Notes under the pieces: generated by a model | Database searches by the model: none | What the model was told of the DNA's origin: nothing | What the model saw: the letters and a program-made list of their open reading frames with translations, nothing else | Program-made: the position numbers and the translations under genes | Assembly: GCA_030247855.1 (NCBI GenBank) | Contig: JAPDRN010000100.1 | Span: 62,001 to 126,000, forward strand | DNA: 64,000 bases | Direction of reading: 5' to 3' | DNA from: Knufia peltigerae | Lineage: Eukaryota > Ascomycota > Eurotiomycetes > Chaetothyriales > Trichomeriaceae | Shown: positions 46,353 to 58,683 of the stretch, piece after piece | Numbering within the stretch: the first letter of the stretch is position 1 | Layout of the letters: every line of letters starts with the position of its first letter

Positions 46353-49056
46353 ATGACGAGCTTCCAAAGCGCTTTGCTGTGCATCTTCCTCAGCTTGACC
46401 TTTGGTCATGTCGAGGCATTCTGGCGCATGCGATGTGGTACCGTTCAAGTTGGACGAGTTGATCCCATTGTTTCACCCGGTGGTGTTGCAGGTCACTGCC
46501 ACACCATCGCTGGACCTAACAGTGAGTTGTTTTTTTTACGAAAGATCGAACCAAGGACGGTGGAATGGCGTGCTGACTTTGGTCCTCTCCAGATATCAAC
46601 ACTACGTCAACGTTCGACGACCTGCAGGCCGCCTTCTGTACCTCTTGTGAGGTTCAAGCAGACAAGAGCGCATACTGGACTCCTAATCTGTACTACCGGT
46701 TCACCAATGGCACTTTCGCAGAAGTGCCTCACGATGGCACGGTCGCTTATTACTTGGATCGTGGGGTGGATGTGCCAAATATGAAACCGTTCCCACCTGG
46801 ATTCCGAATGCTTTCTGGGGATGCAGCGGCCAGAGCCTTCGATCCCAACACTCTCACCTGGGGCAACAAGACTTTCGGTCCGACTCCAATCTCGAACAGA
46901 GCCAGCTTCGCGTGTCTAGACAGCAGTGGTCCAATCCCTGAGACTCCAGGCCTCAATATCACCTCGTGCGACAGTGGTCTACGGGCGCAGATCCATTTCC
47001 AGAGTTGCTGGGATGGCGTCAATCTGTACAAATCGGACCAGAGCCATGTCGCTTATCTCTCCGGTATGGACAATGGTGTCTGTCCTCCCGGCTACCCTAT
47101 CCTTCTACCTCATATCTTCTTGGAGATCATCTACTTCCCCAATGCCGTCGCCACAAAGGGTGATGGAGGCATGTTCGTCTTCTCTCAGGGTGATACCACG
47201 GGTTATGGCTTCCACGGCGATTTCCTGAACGGGTGGGACCCTCAGGTTCAGATCGACTCCATCAAGCAATGTATGGGGGTCAACGCCACCAACAACGGCG
47301 CCATTGGAGCCTGTCCGCCTCTCGCTGCGTCCGAGGACCCTTACTTCAATCAGAATTGTCCTGAGCAACCGCCCGTGGTGAACGAGAGGGTGCACGGCTT
47401 GATCCCCCTCCTGCCAGGGTGCAACCCTCCCACCGGCGGTCCTCTACGTGCCGCTCAAAACATCTGCCCTATCCAGCCGGCCGTCAACGTCATCGACAAC
47501 CAGGACTACAAGAACCGATCGGTCGCGGCGGTTGGCCAACAGGTCGGCAGTTGGCAGTACATGGGGTGCGCGTTTGACAATTCCACGCCTCGCCCACTGG
47601 CCGGGAAATATTACTACAACGTGACCGGCATGACTATTGAAACATGCACCGCGTACTGCAAGCAGAACGGGTACGCCATGGCTGGAATGGAGGCATCATC
47701 ACAGTGTTACTGCGGAAGTGCCTTGAGCCAGCTCATTCAAAACCCATTGACCTGCGCGGCGCAGAACTACTTTGTCTGTTCTGGCAACCTGTTCGAGTTT
47801 TGCGGTGGGCAACAGCTGATGCAAATCTGGAGCGACACCACTTACACCGGACCAACACTCAAGGGTCTTCCTGTCGCGGGACAGTCCAAATTACCCTTGC
47901 GCGATGGCAGCACCGCGACGTATCAAGGTTGTTACACAGAGGGTGTCGGTGCAAGGGCGCTCCCTGGGTCGAGCTACTCCAATAGCACTGGCATGTCGCT
48001 TGAGAATTGCGCTGCCTTTTGTACAAAGGGCAACTACGCACTGTTCGGCACTGAATATGCCCAAGGTATGTTGGTTCCTACTACTGTACCCCTCTCGTTA
48101 CCATCATCACCGTCGTCGTCGTTTCGAGTCCGCTTCTGACAGCTAATCTCTTCTCTCCTCGTTGTCTAGAATGCTATTGCGGCAACAGTATTTCGACCTC
48201 CCAAGTCCTCCAGAACAATTGCTCGGCCATCTGCACGGGCGACAACACGGAGTTCTGTGGCGGCAACTCGAGGCTTTCGGTCTGGGCTCTGTCCAACTAC
48301 GTCCCTCCCCCGACGTCGAGCGGCGGCTCGTCCTCGCCGACGTCGTCGCCGTCTCCGTCCCCCCGGGCCACGGGCATCACGTACCTGAACTGCGTGAGCG
48401 AGACGTCCCCCAACCGGGCCCTCAACGCGAGCTACACGTCGGGGGGCAGCATGACCGTCGACCAGTGCGCCTTCACGGCGCAGGCCCTGAACCTGGCCTA
48501 CTTTGGGCTGGAGTACGCGAGCCAGTGCGTGGCGGGCAACGTGCTGAACGCCGCCTCGACCGCCCTCGACCCGAGCAAGTGCGGCATGAAGTGCGCCGGC
48601 AACGCCACCCAGACGTGCGGCGGGTCCAACGCCATCTCGCTGTACAACAACACGCTGTACGTCAGGGCCGCGAACCCGAACCCGGTCAACGTGCCCAACC
48701 AGCCGGGGACCCAGTACGGGTACGTGGGCTGCTACGGCGAGCCGGCCGGCGCCCGGGCGCTGGGCCCCAACGCCCAGTTCGGCAGCACGCAGACCACCCT
48801 GGCCACCCTGACCGTCGAGGCCTGCGCCGCCTACTGCTTCGGCAAGGGCTACCCCTGGATGGGCGTCGAGAACGCGAACCAGTGCTTCTGCAACGGCGCG
48901 GGCGTCATCAACGGCGCCGTGCTGTCGCCCGGCGGCGACGCCGATTGCAGCACGGGATGTCAGGGCGACCCCAAGGAGAACTGTGGCGGCAACTCAAAGA
49001 TCAACATCTACCAGTTGAAGAGTGGCAGTAAGAGGAGAGCGAGAAGGACATGGTAG
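46353..49056 (+). CDS. secreted DUF1996 and WSC domain protein
   Basis: Exons 46353-46521, 46593-48065 and 48170-49056 give 842 aa. A signal peptide is evident in residues 1-22 (SALLCIFLSLTFGHVEA). DUF1996 follows at about 30-280 (GRVDPIVSPGGVAGHCHTI, CEVQADKSAYWTPNLYY, YPILLPHIFLEIIYFPN). Four cysteine-rich WSC domains begin near residues 378, 499, 618 and 731. A Ser/Pro-rich linker separates the second and third. WSC domains bind wall or other glycans, so the product is likely an extracellular carbohydrate-binding protein. No C-terminal membrane segment is seen; it ends in a short basic tail (SKRRARRTW). The third WSC copy lacks some cysteines (YFGLEYASQCVAGN). Exon 3 is far richer in G/C at third positions than exon 2. 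Confidence 0.92.
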
Positions 49057-50269
49057 GGACGTGAAAAAGGCACCAAAAAAACACTAAGACGGTTGAAGAG
49101 GAAGTTGCAAGAGTATACTTGTTTGGTCCTTTTGTCAATCTATTTTTGTAGTCTTGTTTACAGTGCATATCTCGCCTTCCCATACTCCTTCATACTTGCT
49201 ATAAGCAGAAAACTGTTCAGCTCGAAACTTCATACGTGATTAAGCCTGGTCCGCCATTTCTCGTTGCTGCTAATCTCGATGATGAGCATTGCATTGAGTA
49301 CCATGCCCGCAGCCTGGTGTCTAGAGCTACACAGATTTGGTTGACAAGCCGGCTGTACTGTATTGCTGCTCTTTGAATCAGTTGCAGCAGGTAGAGAGGA
49401 GTTCTCTCGACCTAGCGTGGTGTATTTCCAGTCGACAACAAGCAATAGTTCATGCATCGGGCTTCTTCGGAGTCTCCATTGTCGTCATCGTGAGCAACTC
49501 TCAAAAGCTTTCCCAATGTATACACATGACCTGTGAAAGGGAACTCATCAAAACCATGGGAAAAGAACATTTCTATTTTGTATCGGGCCCGAAGGGTCCA
49601 AGTTTCTCTTGAAGAATCTTGGAATGCAGGGGTCCTCGTACTAGAATGGGGTCCACCGTACTGCCCATAAGAAGTAGCCATACAGTACACTTCTGCCTTC
49701 TTCCCAAACTCGTCTGCAAACTCGGAGGAATTGAGCAGACCGACCGGGGCTATCGACAAAGTAGCGTCCATCATCAAAATGTGACCAGGTCAGACATTTT
49801 TTGGGGGAGCTGCATGAAATCTCCAAGGAATCTCTTGGGTCTGATGTCCTCCACTAAAGGATTGGTGGAGCAGAGGAATACGAGGATTTCTTGAAAATCG
49901 ACGAAAAGCTCCCAGTATATTCTGAAAAGGATCGCTGGCGGATAGTTCAGATAACCCATGGCGCCCCCAGGGCGGCATCGTTCGATAGACTGGGAAGCAG
50001 GTCTTGCAGTAACTGGAACCGTGAGAAGCGCTGTTCGTCGTGGATTGGCCATCGCAGGTCGATTATTGGGGCAGAATGTACCTGCAGTCGTACGTCAACG
50101 AGAAGATGTCGTTATTACTATGATGGGAGATGTCGAGCGCGAGCAACGAATTAAACGATGTTAATAGCCATGAAGTTGAACATTATCGTTTCTCCGTTGA
50201 GGATGCTGAGAAGGATTCGAGCTTGCAGCAGGTGTATATGCGCCAATAACTGCCACAGTCGTGACTGCT
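49057..50269. other. intergenic with a probable gene relic
   Basis: About 1.2 kb. The only recognisable content is the decayed minus-strand coding segment at 49641-50052, listed separately. The rest shows nothing. Confidence 0.45.
49641..50052 (-). pseudogene. frameshifted relic of a fungal F-box/2EXR-like family
   Basis: Two overlapping minus-strand frames look like parts of one protein. The first (50052 to about 49775) contains YPPAILFRIYWELF, close to the LPxEIRxxIYxxLF opening of a large fungal family. The second (49826 to 49641) contains FDDGRYFVDSPGR and FLRVCRRVWEEGRSVLYG, close to its usual second block. They are in different phases and overlap near 49800, next to a T-run, with no splice site to join them. 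A single-base indel is the simplest cause, though a sequencing error is possible. No complete start or end is apparent. Confidence 0.4.
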
Positions 50270-50728
50270 TCACCGTCTCTTCGCTTTAGAAACCATCTTG
50301 GCCTTCCTCGCTCTTTCAGAGGCAAAGACCATTAAATTCCTTGGTTTCCTCTTGGACATCTTTTGGACTTTTCCGTTTGACTGGCTTTTCTTCGACCGAG
50401 GTTTGGTAGACTTTGTCTTTGCACCGTCCGCATCAACTTCCATTTCTGAGGGTTATGTGTTAGATTTTGGCTGCAGGTGTTTTTCAATCTTAAAACAGTA
50501 AAAATTCTCACCTTCTGCACTGTCGTTTGTGGGCTCTTCCCCCTCTAACCGTTCAGTTGTATCGTCAACATCCATGGCTTTTTCCTCGTTCACCTTCGGT
50601 TTGGCTGCCAGTTCTTGTAGTTTGGCGGATAATCTTTCCAGTCGGGCATCGTGTGCAGGGCCGAAGACTTTGGCACGTAGATTGCGGTGGTTGCGTTTTG
50701 TGACAGAGGCTCGGGCGGATTTGGCCAT
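50270..50728 (-). CDS. UPF0642/YBL028C-like nucleolar protein
   Basis: Minus-strand exons 50728-50512 and 50445-50270 give 130 aa. The N-terminus MAKSARASVTKRNHRNLRAKVF matches the DUF2423 motif of UPF0642 proteins, of which yeast YBL028C is linked to large-subunit ribosome biogenesis. The middle is acidic and Ala-rich (AMDVDDTTERLEGEEPT). The C-terminal half is very basic (KPRSKKSQ, KMSKRKPRN, ERARKAKMVSKAKRR), as in nucleolar proteins. A 66 nt intron with donor GTGAG lies after the acidic part; without it the frame ends in an unrelated tail. It is head to head with the SUMO ligase gene (382 bp between starts). The function is taken from the family and is not strongly established. Confidence 0.85.
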
Positions 50729-51110
50729 GGTGAGGGTAGATTGAGGATTGAGGAGAGAACTTGAATCGATATAACACAAAGTGAAGTGTTTGTGTTTAGT
50801 AAAGAAAGGCCCAAGTGAGAGATGGACGCAGCAGAAAAAAACTGCGGAAGTCCCACCACCAATCAGTGCCACTTCCGCAGTCGAATACTGGACTATCACA
50901 TCACCTTCCACTTCATATTAACTCTTTCGTACTACGACAACAACCACATCTCAGCGTCTTCTCAATCCCTCTTGTACTTCTTCCAGAGTGTTCGGGCCAC
51001 ACGTGTGCCCATTCCCTTTGTGCTCTATCACCATGTCTGGCTTCCTACGATAGTATTCTCCGGCTGCCCGTCCTTTCCCTTCTCCCACTTCGTCAAAGCC
51101 GCCTTCCACC
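50729..51110. promoter_or_regulatory. divergent promoter of UPF0642 and SUMO ligase genes
   Basis: 382 bp with no gene; pyrimidine-rich toward the SUMO ligase start. Confidence 0.5.
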
Positions 51111-52981
51111 ATGGCGGGCTACTTGCAGGCGCAGGATCAGGCGCAAGCCATGGTGGCCCAAGTTAAGACCTTGACCGTCGAAAAACTGAAAAATCTTCTT
51201 CGAACCGAATCGCTGCCTGTGTCAGGCGTTAAAAGTGAACTGCAAATCAGGACCATCGCACGTATGCAGCGCTTCCTTCACATTGTCACCACTTCCGCTC
51301 TGCGTCTGTCCACTGACTAATCTCGACTTTGCAATAGACATCGAAAAACTGCGCAATGCTGGCGACATTGCCGGTCTGAACAGGGTTCGAGGGAACATTA
51401 GAGGCATTCCTTCGTCCTACAATCATTCATACCCTGCGCCCTACTCTGCGCACACTCCCGCCTCTTCCGCTTCTCCTCAATACTCATCTCCGAACACTCA
51501 TACGCCATACAACATGTCGTCGGCGTCTCCGTCCTATCAGTCCAGTAAGAATGGTACTTGGTGATTGAGAAGAGATTCTGATACAAGACAGGCCGCATCA
51601 CTTTCAAGAACTCCCCCTTCTACAATATCATTCGACCACTTACTCAGACGCTCGAGTGTAAAGGTACGAGTTGTCACAAAATCTTCACAATTCTCTCATT
51701 GACTGATCGATTGTAGCACGTGAAGCAACTCGTGACACTGCTCGCCTGACAATCACTCTCGGACAACAAGTCGCATCCCAATTAGAGACGGACTCATCAT
51801 ACAGAGTAATGGTTTTCTGTGCCGGGGAAGGTTTTACACCATTTTCCAGAGAATCAGAGATCGCTTTTCCGCACAACGTTGAGCTGAAATGCAACTCGGA
51901 TGAAATAAAGGTGAATCTTCGAGGACTCAAGAATCGACCTGGGTCGACAAAGCCAGCAGATGTCACAGATTTCATTAGAAAGAAGCCACCAAACTATCCA
52001 AACTCGGTGGAGATGATTTATGCATTGACTACTAAGGTGCGCCAGACGCTAAAAATTTCCTTGCTTTTGTTCTTCTGTGTCCGATATCTAAATCAAGAAT
52101 TATCATGCTAAACAGGCAAAACCTCCTGCGCAGAAGTTCTACTTGGTTGTCAATCTTGTTCAAAGAAAATCGATTGACTCTATGGTATCCGAGATCCGAA
52201 GAGGAAAAACGATTAACAAAGATCAAGTCCTACGGGAAAGTGAGTACGACCTTCTTCAGAGAATCGACCTATTCTGACTCTGCCAGTGAGGTCCAAAGCT
52301 GACGATCCGGATATTGTGGCAACCTCGAGCGTGTTGTCTCTAAAAGACCCCGTCGCATACACACGCATTGTTACTCCATGTCGGTCCATTTCATGCAATC
52401 ATCACCAGTGCTTTGATGCGGGTTGCTTTCTACAGCTTCAGGAACAGGCGCCCACTTGGACCTGTCCAATATGCAACAAATCTGCCACATGGGAGAATTT
52501 GGTTTTGGATCAATATGTTAATGACATCCTGAATTCAACATCTATGGACACCGAAGCGGTCACTGTCCAGCCTGATGGAAGATGGTCTATTCAAACCGAA
52601 GGCGACAATTCGAACCAACGCAAATCAAATCCTACACCAAGTGATGACGACGATGATGACGACGACCTTGTCGAACTTGGAGACAAACCGGACCCTCGGC
52701 CAAAGGTTGAGACCCTAACACCTCACAGTGTTAGAACTCCACCACTTTCTTCCAGGGAAGAATCGAGTGCGCCTTCGGCGTCAAGGCCGAACAAACGCCA
52801 GCGCGAGGATGTGATTGATCTGACGCTGAGCGATGACGAAGCACCAGCTCCAAAAGCACGGAGATTACCAGATCCTGTTGCATCCACTGTACGGTCTCCT
52901 GATCGATATCATTTTCACTTGCCTCCTCCTAATCCTCCATCTTACACAACCAACAGGTTTAACTCGAATTCTTCATATTGA
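51111..52981 (+). CDS. SIZ1: SIZ/PIAS-type SUMO E3 ligase
   Basis: Exons 51111-51261, 51338-51553, 51592-51663, 51717-52036, 52116-52239 and 52287-52981 give 525 aa. A SAP-like helix pair (VKTLTVEKLKNLLRTESLPVSGVKSELQIR) stands at residues 17-50. A Pro/Ser/Tyr-rich linker follows. The PINIT domain spans about 122-290 (GRITFKNSPFYNIIRPL). The SP-RING (about 326-360) has CRSISCNHHQCFDAGCFLQ and TWTCPICNKS. An acidic Asp run and a SUMO-interacting motif VIDLTLSDDE (about 470-479) follow. This is the standard order of Siz1/Pli1 ligases, which direct SUMO from Ubc9 to nuclear targets. The 38 nt intron 51554-51591 is very short. The exon that joins into the PINIT domain is fixed by frame and conservation. 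Confidence 0.93.
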
Positions 52982-53663
52982 CATGATGGCTCTTATCAAT
53001 CGGCATTCAGCGCGGCGTTGGAAGGAGCATCACATTACAAGCATTGCATTGGGACAACTACCTAGGTATGATGGGTAAAAGAGTCTAGTTTTGGCGGATC
53101 AGGAGTTAGGGCTCAGTTGTCGTCGCCAAGAGGTGCGAGATGAGCAGGTTGTTGCAAGCAAGAAAGGGGGAGTAATTGCTGAAATGGTTATGCCCGGCTG
53201 GCGAGCATGGGGCAGAAAACATCATGCTTGTGCAATGACGACCAAGCTCTTGTATCTCTCTACGGATCACATGTAGAGCAACGAACATCAGCATTCCATC
53301 GACCTCCGGAATTTGCCTACTAGAATTCATGGACAGGCAACACGATGCTTTACATGGTGCTAAATACGTTACGATGGAAGATTGATGATGCAAATCAAGC
53401 AGAATTCTCTTGAACATTTTTCTTATGAGGTGGACAGAGAGAGAAGAGGAAGAAGAATATCCTGCTACTTGTAGAATCAGAAATGCTCTTGGAAGAATAT
53501 GTATTCTGATCCGAATGCTGCTCAAAACGAGGGGTTTGTTGCTTCATTCACATGATCGATTGAGTACGCGGCGTAGGGCTCCCTGGGGATTTTTTTGTAG
53601 GTGCCCTTACTGCTTCGTCCGAGGTTATTCTGTCCGACCCCAAAGCAAGACATACGCACTGCA
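52982..53663. other. convergent intergenic region
   Basis: 682 bp between the 3' ends of the SUMO ligase gene and the EFM7-like gene. No gene seen. Confidence 0.5.
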
Positions 53664-55104
53664 CTATTTACCGCGCCGGACTAGCACGGCACATACACAC
53701 CATCGATTCGCCATGTATTTATCTTCACCAGGCCGCCGGGGTGCCCATGCTCTCCGCACGCCATTCATATCGACCTCGAATATCTCGACTGCCTTTAATT
53801 TCCCTTTGACCGAGCGTACTTCTTCATCGTCGTCGTCGTCGTCGTCATCCTCATCGTGTTCGTCGTCTACATCATCATCATTGGCCTGGACCTCGTTTTG
53901 TGATTGTGCTTGTGCAGGTGAGAATATGTCTTCTTCCCCTGTTGCGATGTCGAAGAACCTCCTGACTATTTCTCTACCGTTGGGGAAACTGGCGACGAAG
54001 AGAGCACAGGAAGAGGAGTCACCGACAGGGTCGGGATCGTCGTGGCCATCGTCGTGGCGTGGGAGATAATCAAGAATGGTCTTGCAAATGTTGACGTGCT
54101 GTTCGTGCATCCATAGACACTCGGCTATGATGATCCGTTGAAACGAGCTGGGTTGGTCCGGCACCGGTATGCCGTAAGTGTTGGGTAGGTAGAACGTCGT
54201 CGTTCCCCATGTGTATCCGTACACTGAAACCGAGGACTCGGTTTTGGGTTTCATTGGCAACGTCTGCCTCTGCGATACGTCCGATTGGGTTGTCTGATCT
54301 TGATTTTCTAGAGGTGCCTGCGGTGTAGACGTGTTGCGAAACGCTGGATCCTCGGGCACCTGTGGGTTGGTAGTGTCGGTACTGGGTCTTACTCCAGACG
54401 TGGGAAGACGGAGGTTGGTGTGGACGTTCTGCTCGATCGCACCCATTGTCAAGGCGGTGCTAGTAGGGTGATCCGTTATCGTCACGCTCTTCGCGCCCGA
54501 CAAGGCTGCTATTATACTCGGTAATGCGGCTCCTGCGAGGAAAAAAAAACAAAATTATTCAACAGACCGAATCAGCCCTCGCTCAACTCGTGGCGTCCAC
54601 GTTTCCTCCACGCATAAATCTTGGTGGTTTTTTCGACTCTGTCGATTTGGAAGAAGAAGAAAAAAGGATGTTTTTGGGGTTTTGGTGGTTCTCTCACGTA
54701 CCGGCGCCCAACTCAAGTGTTGATTTCCCTTTCACGCTCCAGTACCGTGGGTTCCAGTTGTCATTCTCTTCTCGACTCGTGGCCCGGTCAAGAGCCTGAG
54801 GCTGCGGGTGGCTGCCGCCGCCGCCGTCGTCGTTGGCACTGGCCACCTCGATGGCATCGGCGGCCACCACACCCCCGTTCCACAGGTTGTAGGCAAAGAG
54901 TCTACGACCTTCTTCGGCATCGGGGTGTTCGGGGATGCGCAGAGATAGTCTACCGAACCGAGGAGAGTCATAGTACACCGACTGCCCGGGCACACCGTGA
55001 TGGGTTTGAGGGTCGTCGGTGAAGAGGTTCGAAAGGGCAGAAGAGAAGAAATCCTCCGCCGAGGGAGTGGATGAGATGGGAGCGTGCACGCGAGATGGAT
55101 ACAT
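53664..55104 (-). CDS. EFM7/NNT1-like protein methyltransferase
   Basis: Minus-strand exons 55104-54702 and 54532-53664 give 423 aa. It is a seven-beta-strand SAM methyltransferase of the Methyltransf_16 type. SAM motif I, LELGAGAALPSIIAALSGA, is joined across the single intron near residue 134. Upstream, RLFAYNLWNGGVVAADAI fits the LWN motif of this family. TITDHP and IIIAECLWMHEQHVN are later motifs. Yeast EFM7/NNT1 methylates the N-terminus of eEF1A, and many fungal homologues are annotated as nicotinamide methyltransferases; the exact target is not certain here. Residues of about 190-240 and the poly-Asp stretch at about 365-385 are insertions. The latter is encoded by a GTC-type repeat near 53830. 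Start: the first in-frame ATG. Confidence 0.82.
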
Positions 55105-55589
55105 CGGTGTGGCCAGTCTTCTCTGTACTCGTGTTTGTGACCGTTCGAGGGGCGCATGCAAAGTGGTTTCTAGGTTGGTAGGTTAATTCATCTGGAGAGG
55201 GGCCTGATAGTGTACACGAGTGTGTACAGTCCTGAGTCCCTGATAGATAGATACCTAGATAGAACACTGGCGCCCTTGTGGGGGGTCACAGTTGCACACC
55301 TAAGGTACTGATTACCGTGAGTCGAGGGAAAATTGTAAACCACGCATTTAGATGTCGTAGTTCGTGTGACGAGGCTGAGTGGAATGCGGGGGGGGGGATT
55401 TTTTGATGTACGATAAGATAAGATGAGGAGAAAGATTTCTTTTTGCAGCCACTTCATAGAGAGAACTACGGTATCTGATGAGCAAGCCATCTTTTTTTAT
55501 GGATGGTATATTTGAACACTTGTCAATACAACTGAGATTGTATAGCACCTCGACGGAACGGTAGAAATTGAGAAAGAAACCCCACCAAA
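55105..55589. promoter_or_regulatory. divergent promoter of two methyltransferase genes
   Basis: 485 bp between opposite start codons, with no gene. A G9 run occurs near 55389. Confidence 0.5.
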
Positions 55590-56588
55590 ATGGCACATCC
55601 AACACATCTTGATCCAAGCGAACTAGGAACAAAGGAATAGTAAGTACGTTCCCTCTTCCTTATTGTTCAACACCATCAAATCCTGACATGACAATGTCTC
55701 TTGTTTTACAGCTGGGACAAATATTACCAGAATGATCTTGATCAACAACACCAAGATCGTTCAGAGGTGGACGAAGACGCGGCCGACGACGACGACGACG
55801 ACACAGAAGAAACCGAATTACCAGACCCTTCTGACTTGGAATCTTGGTTCGACGACGTTGGAGCTCCAGCAAAGACTCTTGAATTTTTGACGTCTGAAAC
55901 CTTTCCATTATCACCCAATTATGCCGGTGGAGATGATGACGAAGACGGCGACGGAGATCACCAACTCAGCGTACTGGATCTCGGCACGGGCAACGGCAGT
56001 GCCTTGTTCGCGTTGCGTCTGGAGGGAGAGTACACTGGACGCATGGTAGGGGTGGATTATTCAAGTCGGAGTATCGAACTCGCGAGGAAACTGCACAGAC
56101 AGTACTTCCCTCCCTCGAGCATGGCAGGTTCGAATACCGAGAAGAAAGAAGAAAACGACATGACGTTTGAAATTCTCGACCTAGTCAACGACACTCCTTC
56201 GACAAAACCGTGGTGGCCAGTATCGGAAGGTGGATTCGACCTCGTGTTGGACAAGGGGACTTTTGATGCGATTTCACTCTCCTCCACGACCATGACGGAT
56301 CCCACCACTGGAAAGGACAGGCGGATGTGCGAGTTTTATCCCGCCAAGATTCTAGACATGGTCAGACCCAGCGGGTTCCTGTTGATCACCAGTTGTAACT
56401 GGACCGAGGAGGAAGTCGTTTCGTGGTTCACCGGTGCACAGACAAGCAATGACGGTACGTCGAGTACAGCCAGGTTTGTTGTCCACGATAGGATCAAATA
56501 CCCCGTCTTCGAGTTCGGGGGACAAAAAGGTCAAGGTGTGGCGAGTGTTTGCTTCAAAAAGATTCAAGAGCCTACAAGTTCTCGGTGA
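55590..56588 (+). CDS. EFM4: eEF1A lysine methyltransferase EFM4
   Basis: Exons 55590-55639 and 55712-56588 give 308 aa. EFM4 (See1) methylates a lysine of translation elongation factor eEF1A. The N-terminal signature LGTKEYWDKYYQNDL, joined across the 72 nt intron, is typical of this family. An acidic insert follows (residues 37-50). SLESWFDD-like LESWFDDVG, SAM motif I VLDLGTGNGSALFAL (104-118), the post-I acid in VGVDYS, FDLVLDKGTFDAISL and the C-terminal ITSCNWTEEEVVSWF complete the set. A second acidic run (GGDDDEDGDGDH) precedes motif I. It is head to head with the EFM7-like gene, whose product may act on the same substrate. Confidence 0.9.
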
Positions 56589-56709
56589 TGACCTCATTCA
56601 TGTATCATTTCATCAATTTTGTTCTTGAATAGACGTGCCTGGCTCAATGTTCCCTATGTACTATGTACCGTTCTTCGATGACGATAGATAATCGGGACTG
56701 GCAAATGAA

Positions 56710-58683
56710 CTAGCTCATCAACATATTTACAGCCCAAGGAACAGACAACTGTCTCAAGTCACCATAATGCTGACCGACACCTATGAACTGCACTGGCACA
56801 GCAGTAGCGTGGACCAGACTGATCATGGTACCGATGCCTGATCCGACAGTATCGATCTTTGACACGATGAATCCGTCGAGTTTTCTGCCTTTGCCTAGTG
56901 CTTTTGTGAAATTCTGTGCTTGACCGACAGAGTCGTTTCCGACCAGGGCCTCTGCAACTTGCAAGACCAAATCAGGCCTGGCAAAGTCCACGAGCTTCTC
57001 CAGAGACGCCATCAGTTGAGTGTTGGTGTGTGCTCGGCCTGCCGTGTCGATCAAGACCACTTGATAATCATTGGCAGCAGCAAATGCGACCGCGTCTTTC
57101 GCCACGTTGGCCGCGTCCTTGCCGTATCCTCGTTCGTAGATGTTGACAGCGCCGAGGTTCTCGCGCTCAGTGAGCTCTTTGAGATTTCGCACATGAACAT
57201 TCAGTTGCTCAACCGCACCAGATCTGAAGGTGTCGCCGGCGGCGATCAAGACTCGATAATTGTTCTGCAAAAGGAAATAGCAGAGCTTGGACAGGTTGGT
57301 AGACTTGCCCACGCCGTTCACTCCTAGAATGGTGATGACAAACGGACGAGGCTGGGACTTTGATCCAGAGGGGTTTGCAACGGTCTCTATCTGCTGGAGT
57401 AGATCCAATGACGACCGTGGTGTGAGAATCTTCCGAAGAGAGTTTTCCAGGGCTGGTTTCAAAGCAGCATCTATCGACTCAAATGCGCCCGTCTTCTTCC
57501 CAACCATTTCGGCTTCTACTCCCTGGCACAGGCGAACAGCAGCATCTCGAGCCACATTTTTATTGATCAGATGTTCTTCCATGGACTTCAGTGGCTTTTC
57601 GAGGTCGTCCTTGGTGAGGGTCTTCCCTCCGACGATGTTTCTGAAATATCCAGAGATGGCTCCAAATCTTGAAACACCGGTTCCATTCGTTTCCGCTTTG
57701 TTTGTATCGACAGAGCTCAAGATATTGTCGACTTCGTCGCCTAGATCTTTCAGTACAAACTGACCATGCTTGTTCTTAGTTCCCCAGCTTTCCTGACTGA
57801 TGGCCTCTGTAGGCGGAGAGCGAAGACCTGAATCGTCGGTTGTGCCATCGTCAACGGCCGAGTAGTCAAGGGTCACATCATCTGCCTCGTCTGCCATTCC
57901 ATCTGGACCCCAGACTCTGCCCTTTTTGGCAGAGGCTGCCCTTGGTGTGCGTCTTCTTGCTTCATCGCCGGAGGAGGCATTGGCAGATGATGTAACTGCA
58001 TTGGCCGCCTTCCGAGCCCTTCTAGATCCTCGACTGCCAGGCCTGGCCTTTTCTGCCAACAAGTGGGACGCTGCGCCGTGAAGAGGGGTGCTTGGTCGAG
58101 AGGTCTCTGGTGTGTGGACGGGAGTGGGCTGTGTCGACTCTCCGTTCACAGCTGGCACAGCTCGTGGCTGCGCCTTGGGGGGATCAAGCGATTGTGGCGG
58201 TGGTGGCCCTCCTGTATCTCCTCCTTCAGCACTGAGTTGTTTCTCTTCCTGCACTTCTGCGCGAGGTGGCTGCGCGGTGACTGCGCCACCTGTACTTTGG
58301 TCCAGTCTGCGCATCTCCTCGTCAAAGTACTTGTCGAATGGGTACTTCAGGGCAGCATAGTCCAGCTCTTCCAACTGTCCTCTGTAGACCTCGACAAATA
58401 TTGTTCGGACATCATCCAGCAGCTTGTCGACCCACGTGAGGTGAAGGAGGGATTGGTAGACAGCGACAAATATAAGACCAAGCTCTTTGACCAGAGTGTA
58501 TTTCAATGTGTATTTCTCGTGCTTGTAGGTGGGATTACTTGAGTGCGCGATTGTTGGGCGGACTTTCTCTTCAATAAAGACATCGTTGATCAGGTGGTTG
58601 ACTGCGGTCGCGCCGATGCTAGAAGTACAGCGGGACCACAGAACGACACCAGAGGTCGTGAGGATCTCAAATGCGTCTAACAT
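56710..58683 (-). CDS. SRP101: signal recognition particle receptor alpha subunit
   Basis: One exon of 657 aa, starting at the ATG at 58683. The frame extends further upstream, but MLDAFEILTTSGVVLWSR is the conserved start of the family. The N-terminal SRX longin-like domain (1-130) binds the beta subunit on the ER membrane. A charged, Pro/Ser-rich linker (about 150-370) follows. The NG domain begins with a helical bundle near 375. The GTPase has G1 GVNGVGKSTNLSKL (about 450-463), GDTFRSGAVEQL, DTAGRAHTN and SKIDTVGSGIGTM, and ends with IGVGQHYGDLRQLSV. It pairs with SRP54 GTPase to hand ribosomes to the translocon. The family is unambiguous. Confidence 0.95.
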   Translation of the reverse strand: MLDAFEILTTSGVVLWSRCTSSIGATAVNHLINDVFIEEKVRPTIAHSSNPTYKHEKYTLKYTLVKELGLIFVAVYQSLLHLTWVDKLLDDVRTIFVEVYRGQLEELDYAALKYPFDKYFDEEMRRLDQSTGGAVTAQPPRAEVQEEKQLSAEGGDTGGPPPPQSLDPPKAQPRAVPAVNGESTQPTPVHTPETSRPSTPLHGAASHLLAEKARPGSRGSRRARKAANAVTSSANASSGDEARRRTPRAASAKKGRVWGPDGMADEADDVTLDYSAVDDGTTDDSGLRSPPTEAISQESWGTKNKHGQFVLKDLGDEVDNILSSVDTNKAETNGTGVSRFGAISGYFRNIVGGKTLTKDDLEKPLKSMEEHLINKNVARDAAVRLCQGVEAEMVGKKTGAFESIDAALKPALENSLRKILTPRSSLDLLQQIETVANPSGSKSQPRPFVITILGVNGVGKSTNLSKLCYFLLQNNYRVLIAAGDTFRSGAVEQLNVHVRNLKELTERENLGAVNIYERGYGKDAANVAKDAVAFAAANDYQVVLIDTAGRAHTNTQLMASLEKLVDFARPDLVLQVAEALVGNDSVGQAQNFTKALGKGRKLDGFIVSKIDTVGSGIGTMISLVHATAVPVQFIGVGQHYGDLRQLSVPWAVNMLMS